A DNA stretch of 64,000 bases from Yarrowia lipolytica (lineage: Eukaryota > Ascomycota > Dipodascomycetes > Dipodascales): contig NC_090770.1 of assembly GCF_001761485.1 (NCBI RefSeq), positions 1,426,001-1,490,000 of the forward strand, read 5' to 3'. The position numbers and the translations under genes were made by a program. Below, one piece after another: positions 44,962 through 55,200 of this stretch. Position 1 is the first letter of the stretch. Each line of letters begins with the position of its first letter. The notes below the pieces were generated by a model. It had not been told where the DNA came from. It saw only the letters and a list, made by a program, of their open reading frames with translations, and made no database searches.

Positions 44962-45619
44962 CGGTGGCTAGGAGTGGGTTCGGTCATACCCAATGCGATT
45001 TGTCCGTCGTCATGGCGGTCACATAGTCAACTAATTTATCAGCAGATTTGAACAAACGACAACTTGGAGACAGATAGAGACAACTTGACAACAGAAACGT
45101 CGGTTGCTGAGAGAAATGTGGTCGGTTGCTTCCATGGCATTTCAATGTCGCTATTCTTTCACTCCTGTCACTACTTGCAACTACAAGTCCATATTGGGGA
45201 AACTGTAATGTCTGTATCTCGATGAGATCAAGATATGAACGAGTATCAGATCATAAATGTGTATACAAGTAAAATAACTTGCAATATAAGTACAAGTATT
45301 CTTACTGTATAAATAGAAAACATTGTTGCCGCCAAATATGTCGTTTGCTAGCTCCTTTCCTCTTGGTGTTCGTTCTCGTGCAAACCATCGGTGATAGTGC
45401 ATGAAGAGTGTTTACACAGGTTAAATGGACAGAATATAGAGAATCATATTGGCAGTGAATTGGGGAAATAAATACTGTACAAGTACTTCTAGTACTTGTA
45501 GCTGCACCGGATACTACACGGGGCTTAGCTATTACATTGTACAACATACTACTGGAGTGCAGACATGACCGCTGACACAAATGAGGCTCATTCACCTCTG
45601 ACGTTTTATTCACATTAGC
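44962..45619. other. Intergenic, CSN7 / SDH4 convergent
   Basis: No gene. GTACTTGTA and TACAAGTA short repeats near 45290 and 45480-45500 are common in intergenic DNA throughout this window. Confidence 0.5.
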
Positions 45620-46117
45620 TTAAGCGTTCCAGATCTTCTTGATGGTTCCGGTGAGGCCGACATCCTCAGTCTCGAGCTTGTAGAGACCGTAGAGACCAAC
45701 CACGGTTCCTCCGTACAGCAGGTACATGGCGTAGTTGTGAATGGAGCCGTAGACTCGCTTGGGGATGTAGTCGGTAATGCAAGACTCGAAACCAAGCTGA
45801 GAGTGGATCAGGAGAGTAGCACCGAGAGTGGCGTCCAGAACGGGGGAGATGGAGCCGGTGGCGAAGGGCAGCACGGTCATGGGGATGAGGCCGACGACAA
45901 GGATTCGCTCAAAGGTCCAGTGGTAGGAGCCCTTGGTGGGGTTGGCGGGGGGAACGGGGGCGGCGTCGTTGACGGTGCCGACAATGCCTCCGGGAGGCTG
46001 GGGGATGGTGCCGAACATCTTGTGGTTTCGCATGGCGATGGGAGATCGCATCATGAGCTGGGGGGTCATGCCGGCCTTGAAGGCGGGGGTGGACAGTCGG
46101 AGGGTGGATCTGAGCAT
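45620..46117 (-). CDS. SDH4: Succinate dehydrogenase membrane anchor subunit (CybS)
   Basis: A 165-residue anchor subunit of mitochondrial complex II, which binds ubiquinone and, with Sdh3, holds the catalytic Sdh1-Sdh2 dimer to the inner membrane. The N-terminus MLRSTLRLSTPAFKAG is a basic presequence. Three membrane segments follow: WTFERILVVGLIPMTVLPF; LDATLGATLLIHSQLGFES (with the conserved His); and AMYLLYGGTVVGLYGLYKL. Between the last two, CITDYIPKRVYG is the conserved matrix/quinone-site loop. Yeast Sdh4 is of similar length. The frame is open upstream to 46282, but the ATG at 46117 immediately follows an acceptor (TACTAACCCAG), so the gene starts here after a leader intron. It is divergent from MAS1. 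Confidence 0.92.
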   Translation of the reverse strand: MLRSTLRLSTPAFKAGMTPQLMMRSPIAMRNHKMFGTIPQPPGGIVGTVNDAAPVPPANPTKGSYHWTFERILVVGLIPMTVLPFATGSISPVLDATLGATLLIHSQLGFESCITDYIPKRVYGSIHNYAMYLLYGGTVVGLYGLYKLETEDVGLTGTIKKIWNA

Positions 46118-46737
46118 CTGGGTTAGTATGTGGGAGGGAAGGGGGGTCAGGGTGGTTGGCCAGGTGGACAAAAGTCTGTCCTCGTGTGTAGGTGAAAGTC
46201 TTCCTAGTGTGTAGGTGGACCTAGTGTAGGCGAACAAAACGTGAACGGAGTGGCATGACAGAGTGACAAGACAGAGCGACAAGACAGAGCGACAAGACAG
46301 AGCGACGAGAATCCGCGAAAGACATTAATACAAAGCAGACACCACGAGCAGCGTCACAAGTAGCGATCTTCTCAAATGTCGTCAATTCGCGACCAAGCTA
46401 AGATACAGATACCCATTGCTGCTAGTGTCGCGCGCCGTGTCCCCACACTGATGCCCCACACAGGGATGCGCGTGGTGGCTGAGAACAGCAGTTTGTGCCG
46501 CACCATTTGTGTCACACTGTCGATGGCGTTGTTTTAAACAGATCGCTTGTTGTCCCATTGCTTGTCCCGTCGCTCGCCCGAGCCCTGTGGTGTGTTATGT
46601 CATGGTATCACGTTCAGTCGTCACATTCCGCTGTTCAGGGGGCGCAGTTTTGCCGTCGTGTGTGTGCACTATATAAGCGCCGTGTTTCCCATCTTGTTCC
46701 TTCTCTGTTTCATCCTCCTTGTCCATTTCGTACTCAC
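46118..46737 (-). other. SDH4: Probable 620-base 5' UTR intron of SDH4
   Basis: Donor GTGAGTACGA at 46737 and acceptor TACTAACCCAG ending at 46118, directly before the ATG. The donor shares its first ten bases with that of the TUP1 leader intron, and the acceptor is identical. The sequence just upstream of the donor lacks ATG. The intron contains a perfect 13-bp tandem repeat. Confidence 0.6.
46257..46308. repeat. 13-bp tandem repeat, 4 copies
   Basis: Four copies of GACAGAGCGACAA, the first and last with one difference each, inside the probable SDH4 leader intron. Confidence 0.95.
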
Positions 46738-47636
46738 TGTGATGTGCGTGTTGTGTGGTTAGCTGGCAGAGCTCAGTTTCAGGTAGAGATGTTTCCCCGG
46801 TCTTTATCGTATAGTGCGCTGAGTAAGCTTCTTTTGGGGGGCATTTTGCCTCCATTACGGAAACGTTAAATAATGGAACGCCTCCTATTGGCTGCTGGGA
46901 CGGGACCAGGGACTTTTCCGGTTGGACGAATGACAAAGCTTGTTTAGTGAGATGAATGAAGGATGAAGGCCACACAAGCTGGGATCAGGGTGAGAGAGGG
47001 AGCGGGGGGAGGGATGGGGGGTTGGTCACGGTGACCCCTCGCCCCCCCTCGCCCCCCCCCCCCCCCCCCCCCCCCCCTCGCCCCCCCTCGCTCCCCCGGT
47101 ATGTTGTTTATTGGGCAATTGCGTGTTCAATTGGCTTAAGCGCGACTCTGCTTGTACCAGTCTTCTACTGACAATAATTTGTCACTACCAAGTGCCTACT
47201 ATACAGTAAATAAGCTTCCAAGGAAAAGTGATTTGACGTGCGGTACAGCAGACGAGGGTTGTGTGGGGCGGTGTAGAGCGGGTTTTTTGACATTGCGGGG
47301 CCGGGAGAAGCGGTATATATAGAGCAGGGTGGTCGTGGGGCGGAATGGAGGGGCCAGGGCCAGGATTCGGCGATTTGTAGCCAGTGCTACCCACCTCGTC
47401 CGCCGCCAATGAGAAACGCGGGAAAGCAAAATAGGGTTGGTTGGGAGCAATCTGACCACTCACAGGGCGGGAAAAATGTGCATCATGTCTGAGGGAAAGT
47501 GGCTTCACCTTAACACGCACTCTCTATTGCACCCGTCCGAGTAGTCTCTCTCTCGCATCGATCGAACGACCCCCTTTTCTCTACTTGTCGCACAACACGG
47601 CGTAGCAATTGAAAGACCACAGATCCAACCGACACC
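46738..47636. other. Shared upstream region of SDH4 and MAS1
   Basis: About 900 bases separate the putative SDH4 leader exon from the MAS1 start. No other gene is present. It contains the poly-C minisatellite and, near 47313-47320, a TATATATA element in plus orientation, 320 bases before MAS1. Confidence 0.6.
47034..47097. repeat. Poly-C tract, (CCCCCCCTCG)n with a C26 run
   Basis: Units of CCCCCCCTCG flank an uninterrupted run of 26 C at 47052-47077. The complementary strand has multiple long G runs and could form G-quadruplexes. Confidence 0.95.
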
Positions 47637-49061
47637 ATGAACTCTCTTCTGCGACTGCCCGCCCTCAAGCGAGGTGTCTTCACCATGTCCAAGCGAGGTC
47701 TTGCCACCACGGTTTCCCCCAAGACTCGAACCTCCAACCTCAAGAACGGACTGACCATTGCCTCCGAGTCCAACCCTCTGGTGCAGACCGCCACCGTGGG
47801 CGTGTGGATCGACGCCGGCTCGCGAAACGAGAACGCCTACAACAACGGAACCGCCCATTTCTTCGAGCATCTGGCCTTCAAGGGCACCGACAAGCGATCC
47901 CAGCACCAGCTCGAGCTCGACATTGAGAACATGGGCGGCCACCTCAACGCCTACACCTCGCGAGAGTCCACCGTCTACTACGCCAAGTCGTTCAAGGACG
48001 ACGTGCCCAAGTCGGTGGAGATCCTCGCCGACATTCTGCAGCACTCCAAGCTGGCCGAGTCTGCCATTGACCGAGAACGAGAGGTCATCACCCGGGAGCT
48101 CGAGGAGGTCAACAAGCAGTACGAGGAGGTTGTCTTCGACCACCTGCACGCCACCGCCTTCATGAACCAGCCCCTGGGCCGAACCATCCTGGGCCCCCGA
48201 GAGAACATCCAGACCATCACCAACACCGAGCTGCGAAAGTTCATCACCGAGAACTACACCGCCGACCGAATGGTCCTGGTCGGAGCCGGAGCCGTCGACC
48301 ACGACGCCCTCGTCGAGCTCGCCGAGAAGTACTTCTCCCACCTGCCCTCTTCCCAGTCTCCCGTTCCCCTCGGTACCCCCCGATCTTCTGGTGAGGACGC
48401 CAACCAGAACCCCATCCCCAACTTTGTGGGATCCGAGGTCCGACTCCGAGACGACACCATGCCCGTGGCCCACATTGCCATTGCCGTCGAGGGTGTCTCT
48501 TGGACCTCCGAGGACTACTACACTGCCCTGGTCGCCCAGGCCATCATCGGCAACTACGACCGAGCCGTCGGCACCTCCCGACACCAGGGCTCTCGTCTCT
48601 CCAACATTGTGTCTGAGAACAACCTGGCCAACTCTTTCCAGTCCTTCTCCACTTCTTACTCCGACACCGGTCTGTGGGGTATCTACCTGACCTCCGAGAA
48701 CACCACTCAGATTGACGATCTCGTCCACTTTACTCTCAAGGAGTGGAACCGACTGTCCACCTCTGTGTCCAACCTGCAGGTTGAGCGAGCCAAGTCCCAG
48801 CTCAAGGCCGGTCTCCTTCTGTCTCTGGACGGCACCACCTACGTTGCCGAGGACATTGGACGACAGCTCACCACCCTGGGCCGACGAGTCACCCCCGCTG
48901 AGGTCGAGGCCAAGCTCGAGGCCGTCACCGAGCACGACGTCCGAGCCTGGGCCCAGAAGACTCTCTACGACAAGGATATTGCTCTGGTCGGACTGGGTCC
49001 TATCGAGGGTCTCTACGATTACAACCGAATCCGAAACGACATGAGCATGATGAGATGGTAA
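47637..49061 (+). CDS. MAS1: Mitochondrial processing peptidase, beta subunit
   Basis: A 474-residue catalytic subunit of the matrix peptidase that cuts presequences from imported proteins, a partner of Mas2. The presequence MNSLLRLPALKRGVF is basic and amphipathic. The inverted zinc motif HFFEH at residues 74-78 is intact, with the distal Glu in ITRELEEVNKQYEE near residue 154, as in active M16 peptidases. The intact motif favours Mas1 over the inactive Qcr1 core protein of complex III. The second M16 half contains SLDGTTYVAEDIGRQL. Length matches yeast Mas1 (462). The start has context GACACCATGAAC. A 546-codon antisense frame across the whole gene is a codon-bias artefact. Confidence 0.93.
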   Translation: MNSLLRLPALKRGVFTMSKRGLATTVSPKTRTSNLKNGLTIASESNPLVQTATVGVWIDAGSRNENAYNNGTAHFFEHLAFKGTDKRSQHQLELDIENMGGHLNAYTSRESTVYYAKSFKDDVPKSVEILADILQHSKLAESAIDREREVITRELEEVNKQYEEVVFDHLHATAFMNQPLGRTILGPRENIQTITNTELRKFITENYTADRMVLVGAGAVDHDALVELAEKYFSHLPSSQSPVPLGTPRSSGEDANQNPIPNFVGSEVRLRDDTMPVAHIAIAVEGVSWTSEDYYTALVAQAIIGNYDRAVGTSRHQGSRLSNIVSENNLANSFQSFSTSYSDTGLWGIYLTSENTTQIDDLVHFTLKEWNRLSTSVSNLQVERAKSQLKAGLLLSLDGTTYVAEDIGRQLTTLGRRVTPAEVEAKLEAVTEHDVRAWAQKTLYDKDIALVGLGPIEGLYDYNRIRNDMSMMRW

Positions 49062-51980
49062 TTGTTCCCGTCTTTGCATATAGCCTGGAGGCGTAATAAA
49101 ATAGTCAGAAAGACTTGGAGGACATTGTCGCAGAACGACTGTCACCGATCAGGAAGAATGTAGCATGGGTTGTGAAGCACCATCAGGATATTGGAGTGTA
49201 GTGGACTTTGTGAGTAGGGGTACGTCGGTTACCGTCTCCAGGACCATATCTAGTTAGACTGGAGTCTTCTACGAAGTACAGGTGATTGCCTGTTTGGCGC
49301 AGTTAGCTACGGCATAATTACATACCAATGTATATGCTGGAGGTCTACAAGATCGTGAGTACAAGCAGGTGCAAGTAGAAGTTGTTTCTGGGTACATTCT
49401 GGCTTCAAAGGCGTTATGGCTCCAGTATTTGAAAGGAGAACATACCAACGCTGATACTTCCTTTATCCAAGTCAACAAGAAAGGTTTTTATTTATTAAAT
49501 ACTACAAATTCTAGAAATATTGAACAAACTGATCAGCTTTGGGCACGTTGAACAAGTAGACGGGGTGGGCCGATCTCGGACAGTTGAGAAATAATGAGAA
49601 AAACATTGTAAAGGGAGTATCATTGGAATCAGAGAAGATGTTCACAGCGAATGGTGTACTATTACCATCCACAATGGTAGAGTGGCTAACCCAAGGTCGG
49701 TTTATACCAAATTTGAGAAATGATATAGAACAGACAAGAAAGGTTTCAAGGCGACAGAAGAAGTTGAACATGTACATTATATCAAAAAATCAACCAGGAA
49801 ATGTCTTTAAAAAAATGTCTTCATATGTCTTCATATCCAAGTCTCAATTGCTGATTGAGCTGGATTATGTTGGGTTGAAGCAAGTACATGTTCTTGTAGA
49901 GTGCTACAGAACGAACAATGGCCAAGCTGATCTCGATGATAGTCATTATTCTACAAAAAGGTCTGAAAATACGCTTGTGGATCGTTTTATACAAATAAAC
50001 TCGATTTATGAATAGGAAGGATGAGTAATTTGATTTAATGAGCTCTTTTATTCCGTTTTGGGCTCATTTTATGTTTCCGTTCAGCTTCTTCCACAGGTGG
50101 ACCTCTGATGGAAGCATTTGTAGATCAAGCAGAGGGTTGTATAAGTCCGGGAGAGATGGCGTTTTTAATGATAGATACAGTCGAGGAGGTAAAAGACCGT
50201 CATCAACAACCAACTATCCCTCCACCCCAACTTTTGCTTTTCTACAACAGTAACTTATCTCAACAGTTTGACAATGCTCTTAACTAAAACCAACTAATGC
50301 TGGAACACACTCAACGCCTGACAGGACATGGAACGACATTTGTTATGTACAAAAATCGTAGGTGTTGTACTATATCGCCACCTTTACTTTCTCTGTCCCT
50401 GTAAGATATTTTGTAAACATTTATTTCAAAGTTTTGATCTCTAGATCATCTCTTACGGATCTACAGTATCTTTCCGCTTAACTAATACTTGACTAAAGTA
50501 AAGTGCCATTGAGGTCAGCACAACTACAGTATATCACATCAATACTTATGATCTTCAATATCCAAGACCACCTCCAACAATTGATGTTCCTGAAACCAGG
50601 AAGGAGTTGTAAATGGTGTGAAAAGTACCCGTGCAAACAAGCAACGGCGAGTGTATCGCTGATTCAGTCCTCAACAGACATCCAACAAAAAACATCTTCA
50701 GAAGGGATCAAGAAGACTACAGTAATACAGCATGACAGTATAACGGCATTATGGCGGTTTGGCATATTGATATTCACAGTATTCACAAATATACTATACA
50801 AATATGCTGTATCGGAATTATTCATACAGGGTGATATTGGCGTGATTTGATCCTCGGTATAAGATATGTTATATGTACTGAACAGTATGTACTTGTTTTT
50901 GTTCATTATTCTGGTTTGTTGTTCATTATTCTGTTTTGTTTTGTTTTGTCTAGATTTTTTTGTATGTACAAAAATTATTTTTTTAAAATAAAAATCTCAA
51001 CAGATCTAAGAATACTCTACATTGGCCATTCGTCAACTTGACGACGCAAACTAGGACAAAAAAACCCATTGGATATATATTGCCAACACCCGTCGTCCCA
51101 CAGTTACAAGTAAATCAATGAATCAACCAATTTCCCATTGCTTTGCCACGGAATATCGTCACAATGCTTTCACTAAGGTTCCATAATATATATAAATATA
51201 TAAAAACGCACGATAATCTCCGAAAAGCAGAACCGAGCAAAATTTAGTATGTACTGTAAGACTGAAATCCCGAACATCCCAAGATACCACACAAGAACGA
51301 CAAAAACAACCCAATTGAACAGATATACACATGTCCCCGGCGGTTTGGCGTCCCCTGAATCTGTCTCTCCTGTCACCATTGCCATATCCGTCAAACCCAA
51401 ACGTCGCATGATGAATGTCTTAGTCATGGGCGAGTACATACTGTATCAGTATCACTTGTCTATAACTATGGTGCAACATACTGTAGTGCAAATACTGTCC
51501 ATACTGTATCTACTCGTACCTACTCATACAACTAGTACTGTACAACGACTCACACTTTGTCGTTCAGAGGAGACTGTCCATCAGCTAATCAACTGCCCGT
51601 CTGCTCCCACTCTGCTCGAGTCACGTGACGCCATCTGCACCGCCTGGCTTGACTGCACTAGTTTAGCTGTGGCGTCAACAAACAAACCAACCAGAGACAG
51701 AGGAGCTGGACAAGGGACGGCCGCTCGACCAATCGGAGGGTTTCTTTTGATATGGTGTTTTTGCGATGGTGTTTTTGTGGTGTTTTGAGGGGGTTTTTGT
51801 GGTGTTTTTGTGGTGTTTTTGTGGTGTTTTTGTGGTGTTTTTGTGATGTTTTTTTGAGAGTAATTTTTATTTTTTATTTTAATGTTTTTTGGATAGGTGT
51901 TTTGGCGTCTTTGTTCCACTGTACATGAGCCCTCTCGTATCGTGCTTCATGGTGCCTTCAAAGTGGTTTGTTGAAACAGA
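49062..51980. other. Gene-poor AT-rich stretch
   Basis: No supportable gene. The frame at 49584-50015 (143 codons) and the hydrophobic minus frame at 51173-51439 have no known domain and poor start support. An 11-bp repeat lies at 51755-51850. Confidence 0.5.
51755..51850. repeat. 11-bp GTTTTTGTGGT minisatellite
   Basis: Five contiguous units at 51793-51847 preceded by degenerate copies. Purines are almost restricted to G on the plus strand. Confidence 0.9.
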
Positions 51981-52175
51981 TTATGAGTCCGGGACGCAAA
52001 CGTAGTAAAGGCCAGAAATACCGCCGCGCAAGACCGACTGCAGACGGTGCATCTCTTCTGCCGCTGCGCCGTGGTCTGTGGTTGCCACTTCCAGCATCAC
52101 ATACCCCACATAATCGGCAATCTGCACACCAAAGTTAGTGTGCAAAGTGGGTTGAACATTTTTGTCTGATCTCAA
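51981..52175 (-). other. Short coding relic, possibly ACT-domain tail
   Basis: An open frame with good coding look: TLHTNFGVQIADYVGYVMLEV, then AAAEEMHRLQSVLRGGISGL, ending YYVCVPDS. It loosely resembles the C-terminal ACT domain of 3-phosphoglycerate dehydrogenases. It has no ATG at its start and IRE1 begins 120 bases away on the other strand, so a full enzyme gene cannot lie upstream. A relic, a spliced small gene or chance are all possible. Confidence 0.25.
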
Positions 52176-52246
52176 CCTCCCTCACACAACACACTACCAC
52201 AACTAACTAGCTACACAGATTGCTCTACAGGCTGAGCCCATGACAG

Positions 52247-52293
52247 GTGAGTAGGGACACGCGGAACGACTTCCGGAGCTGCTGCTGACTCAG
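52247..52293 (+). other. IRE1: Candidate 47-base leader intron of IRE1
   Basis: Donor GTGAGTAG at 52247 and acceptor GCTGACTCAG ending at 52293, one base before the IRE1 ATG. Upstream, ATGACAG at 52240 would splice to give ATG ACA GAA TGA, a three-codon uORF whose stop overlaps the IRE1 start (ATGA). If retained, the same ATG gives a four-codon uORF ending in the donor (TAG). Confidence 0.55.
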
Positions 52294-52294
52294 A

Positions 52295-55200
52295 ATGAAA
52301 AACCGGCTGTATGGACTGATTGCCTTGTTGGGCTGGGGAGCGTCGTTGGGCGCTTCGGACAACAACAACCACCACAACCATCACAACAACATGAACAATG
52401 TGGGCATCGTCGCCAACGTGGCGCCCAATGTGGCGTACGAGGTGACGGCCCACGCGGACCCCAGTCACGTGGTCGAACAGAGCACAGACGCAATACACAC
52501 CGCTCGCGCATTGAAGGAATGGGAGCTCAGCGACATCATCCTCGTTGCAACGATAGACGGCGGACTCTATGCGCGGGATAGAGCCACGGGAACAGAGGTG
52601 TGGAGCGTGACGGGAAACGGCCCGTTGGTCAAGGTGTTTGAGCACCAGGACGAGTACGAGGAGAATGTCACTTGGGTGGTGGAGCCACTGGGAGAGGGCA
52701 CTCTCTTCTACTTCACACAGACAGACGGCATGCGCCAGCTGCCGCTTTCGATCGAAAAGCTGGTCCAGGAGTCGCCCTTTGCGCTCGACGGCAAGGTGTA
52801 CACAGGCACCCGCAAAACCACTCTGTTTGCCATCGACACACAGACAGGCGAAATCGTACAGAGCTTTGGAGGCGACCTGTCGGGGGTCCGAACGGAGCGG
52901 GAAGACGAGCCCGAGTACGGCTCCAATGCGTCCGGAGTCATCATGATCGGACGAACACAGTACGATCTGTCCATCTATCGTCAGGGTGCGTCAGTGTGGA
53001 ATGTGACATATTCTACATGGGGGCCCAACAACAGAGACATTGATCTGGCCCGACAACACTCGGTATCAATGGACAACTTGTATGTGACGCCGTTTCACGA
53101 AAAGCTGCTTGTTGGCGTGGAAACCACTCTGGGATACAGACCTCATTGGGAGACGTACATCCCGAGCTGTGTCATCAACGTCTTTGACATTCTAAAGGAC
53201 AAGCGGGGTGCAAGTGACGATGGACATGGACAAGACGTTTCCAACGTGCTGCTCCCCCAGCCACGGGTCGAGGCTCCTCAAAACGGCCATGTTCCTGCCA
53301 TCTACGTGCACCAAGCAGCGGATGGCGGCTTCTTTGCCATCTCCGAGCACTACTTCCCGTATCTCGTCAAGTCTGCTCCTTTGTCAAAGTGGTCCACGTC
53401 GTCGTACAGTTCATATCCCAAGGATCGGTTTGCACAAAACCTCGCGGATATCATTTGTGGCGTGCACGACTCGTACTACATGGTGCGACGAGTGAGTCCC
53501 GACAAGGACGAAATGCTGCTGTTGAACCCCGCAGGTAGTCAGGCGCTGATTGAGGGTCAACGATATGACGGTGTGAGGGACGGCATGTCTCCTCGGTACG
53601 GCAAGGAGGGCCAGCAGCAGGGAGACAAACGTGGAGACAGCGGCGATTCTACTACTGCGGGTTTCACCTTGTTGTCGCTTTTGCTGCCGCTTCTCGAGAG
53701 TCCCATTACCGCTCTCTTGCTGCGGATAGTGGAGAACATTCTCACCGTGGTGGTCATTCTGGGCATTGTCTATGCTGCGATCCGGTTTGATTTTGTGCCT
53801 CCTCAGGTGAAGGAGATTATTGACGCTATTTCAGCTCTTAGAAAGGGTGCTGCAAGGGAAGTGGGGGAGAAAGACTCAGTGGAGAAGGAGGATAAGGTGG
53901 AGAAGGTGGAGAGGGAGGAGAAGGAACAAAAGAAAGATAACGCTACGATTGTGTTAGACAAGGTAGATGTGAAGGACAAGGTGGATGAAATTGTGGTGGA
54001 CAAGATGGATGTGAGAGAAGAACTGAAGGAAGGGGCCGTGGACGAGACAAAGGTGGACGAGACGATGGAGGAGACGAAGGAAGCAACGAAGGACGAAACA
54101 AAGGACGAAACGAAGGACGAAACGAAGGACGAAACGAAGGAAGAGACGAAGGACGAGACAAAGGACGTCAATGGTGTCGACGTGGAGAAAACAGAAGAAA
54201 AGTTTTCCAAGGAGGTCGTGAGCGAAGTCAATGCTGTTGAAAACAACTCAGCAGAAAACGACAGTAGCGATCTACAACCTCTAACCTCTGACGACACCCC
54301 TTCCGCTGACACTCTGTCGACCCCTTCGACCCCCAAGGTCAAGTTTGGGGACGTGTCTGTGGTTGCTGACAAGAACAACAGCGATAGCGAATCGGAGGAG
54401 TCGAATCTGGCCGAGTCCATAACCTCTCTCAACGGCTCTAGTCTCTCCAAGTCGTCTTCCACCGCGTCAATCACAGGCATGACGCCCAAGAAGCGGAAGA
54501 GAGGCAGTCGTGGAGGCCGACGAAACCAGAAGAACAAGGAAGTACCTTCTACGGCTGCGGATGGAGTCATCACTTCGCCAAACTCTGCCGCCGACCTCAC
54601 ACAGGTTGCAGCAGAAAAGTCCGGGCCCATTGTCATTGACAACTCAATCCAGACGCTCTCGCAGCCAGTCTCCGAGCAGGCCGACGACATTCAGTTCCAG
54701 AGCTCAGTGCTAGTGGTCTCCAAGGAGATTATTGGCAAGGGTAGTCATGGAACAATTGTGTACAAGGGTACGTTTGAGAATCGGGAGGTTGCGGTCAAGA
54801 GAATGCTGGTGGACAATTACGACGTGGCATCTCATGAGGTTTCTCTCCTACAAGAATCGGACGACCATCCCAACGTGATCCGCTACTACTGCAAACAGCA
54901 AAACAATCATTTTCTGTACATTGCGTTGGAGTGGTGTCCCGGCACTCTGGAGGATGTGTTTGAAGACTCGAGCGACAAGTTCCCTGGCGTCAAGGAGAAT
55001 ATGAACCACGTGACGGTGTTGGAGCAGATTGCCGAGGGCGTCAAGTACCTGCACTCTCTCAAGATTGTGCATAGAGATATCAAGCCTCAGAATATTCTGG
55101 TAGCCCCTGTGAAGAAGCGGCGTGCAAAGAAGGCCAACCCGGACGACAAGTATGCTGTGCGCATGCTAATTTCGGACTTTGGCCTGTGCAAGCGGCTGGA

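Noticed and set aside
47505-49145. 546-codon antisense frame across MAS1
   Set aside because: It mirrors the GC-rich codon pattern of MAS1, gives Val/Gly-rich sequence without domains, and has no promoter or start support.
51173-51439. 88-codon hydrophobic minus frame
   Set aside because: AT-rich, lacks a good start context and ends in a simple-sequence run; no family recognised.
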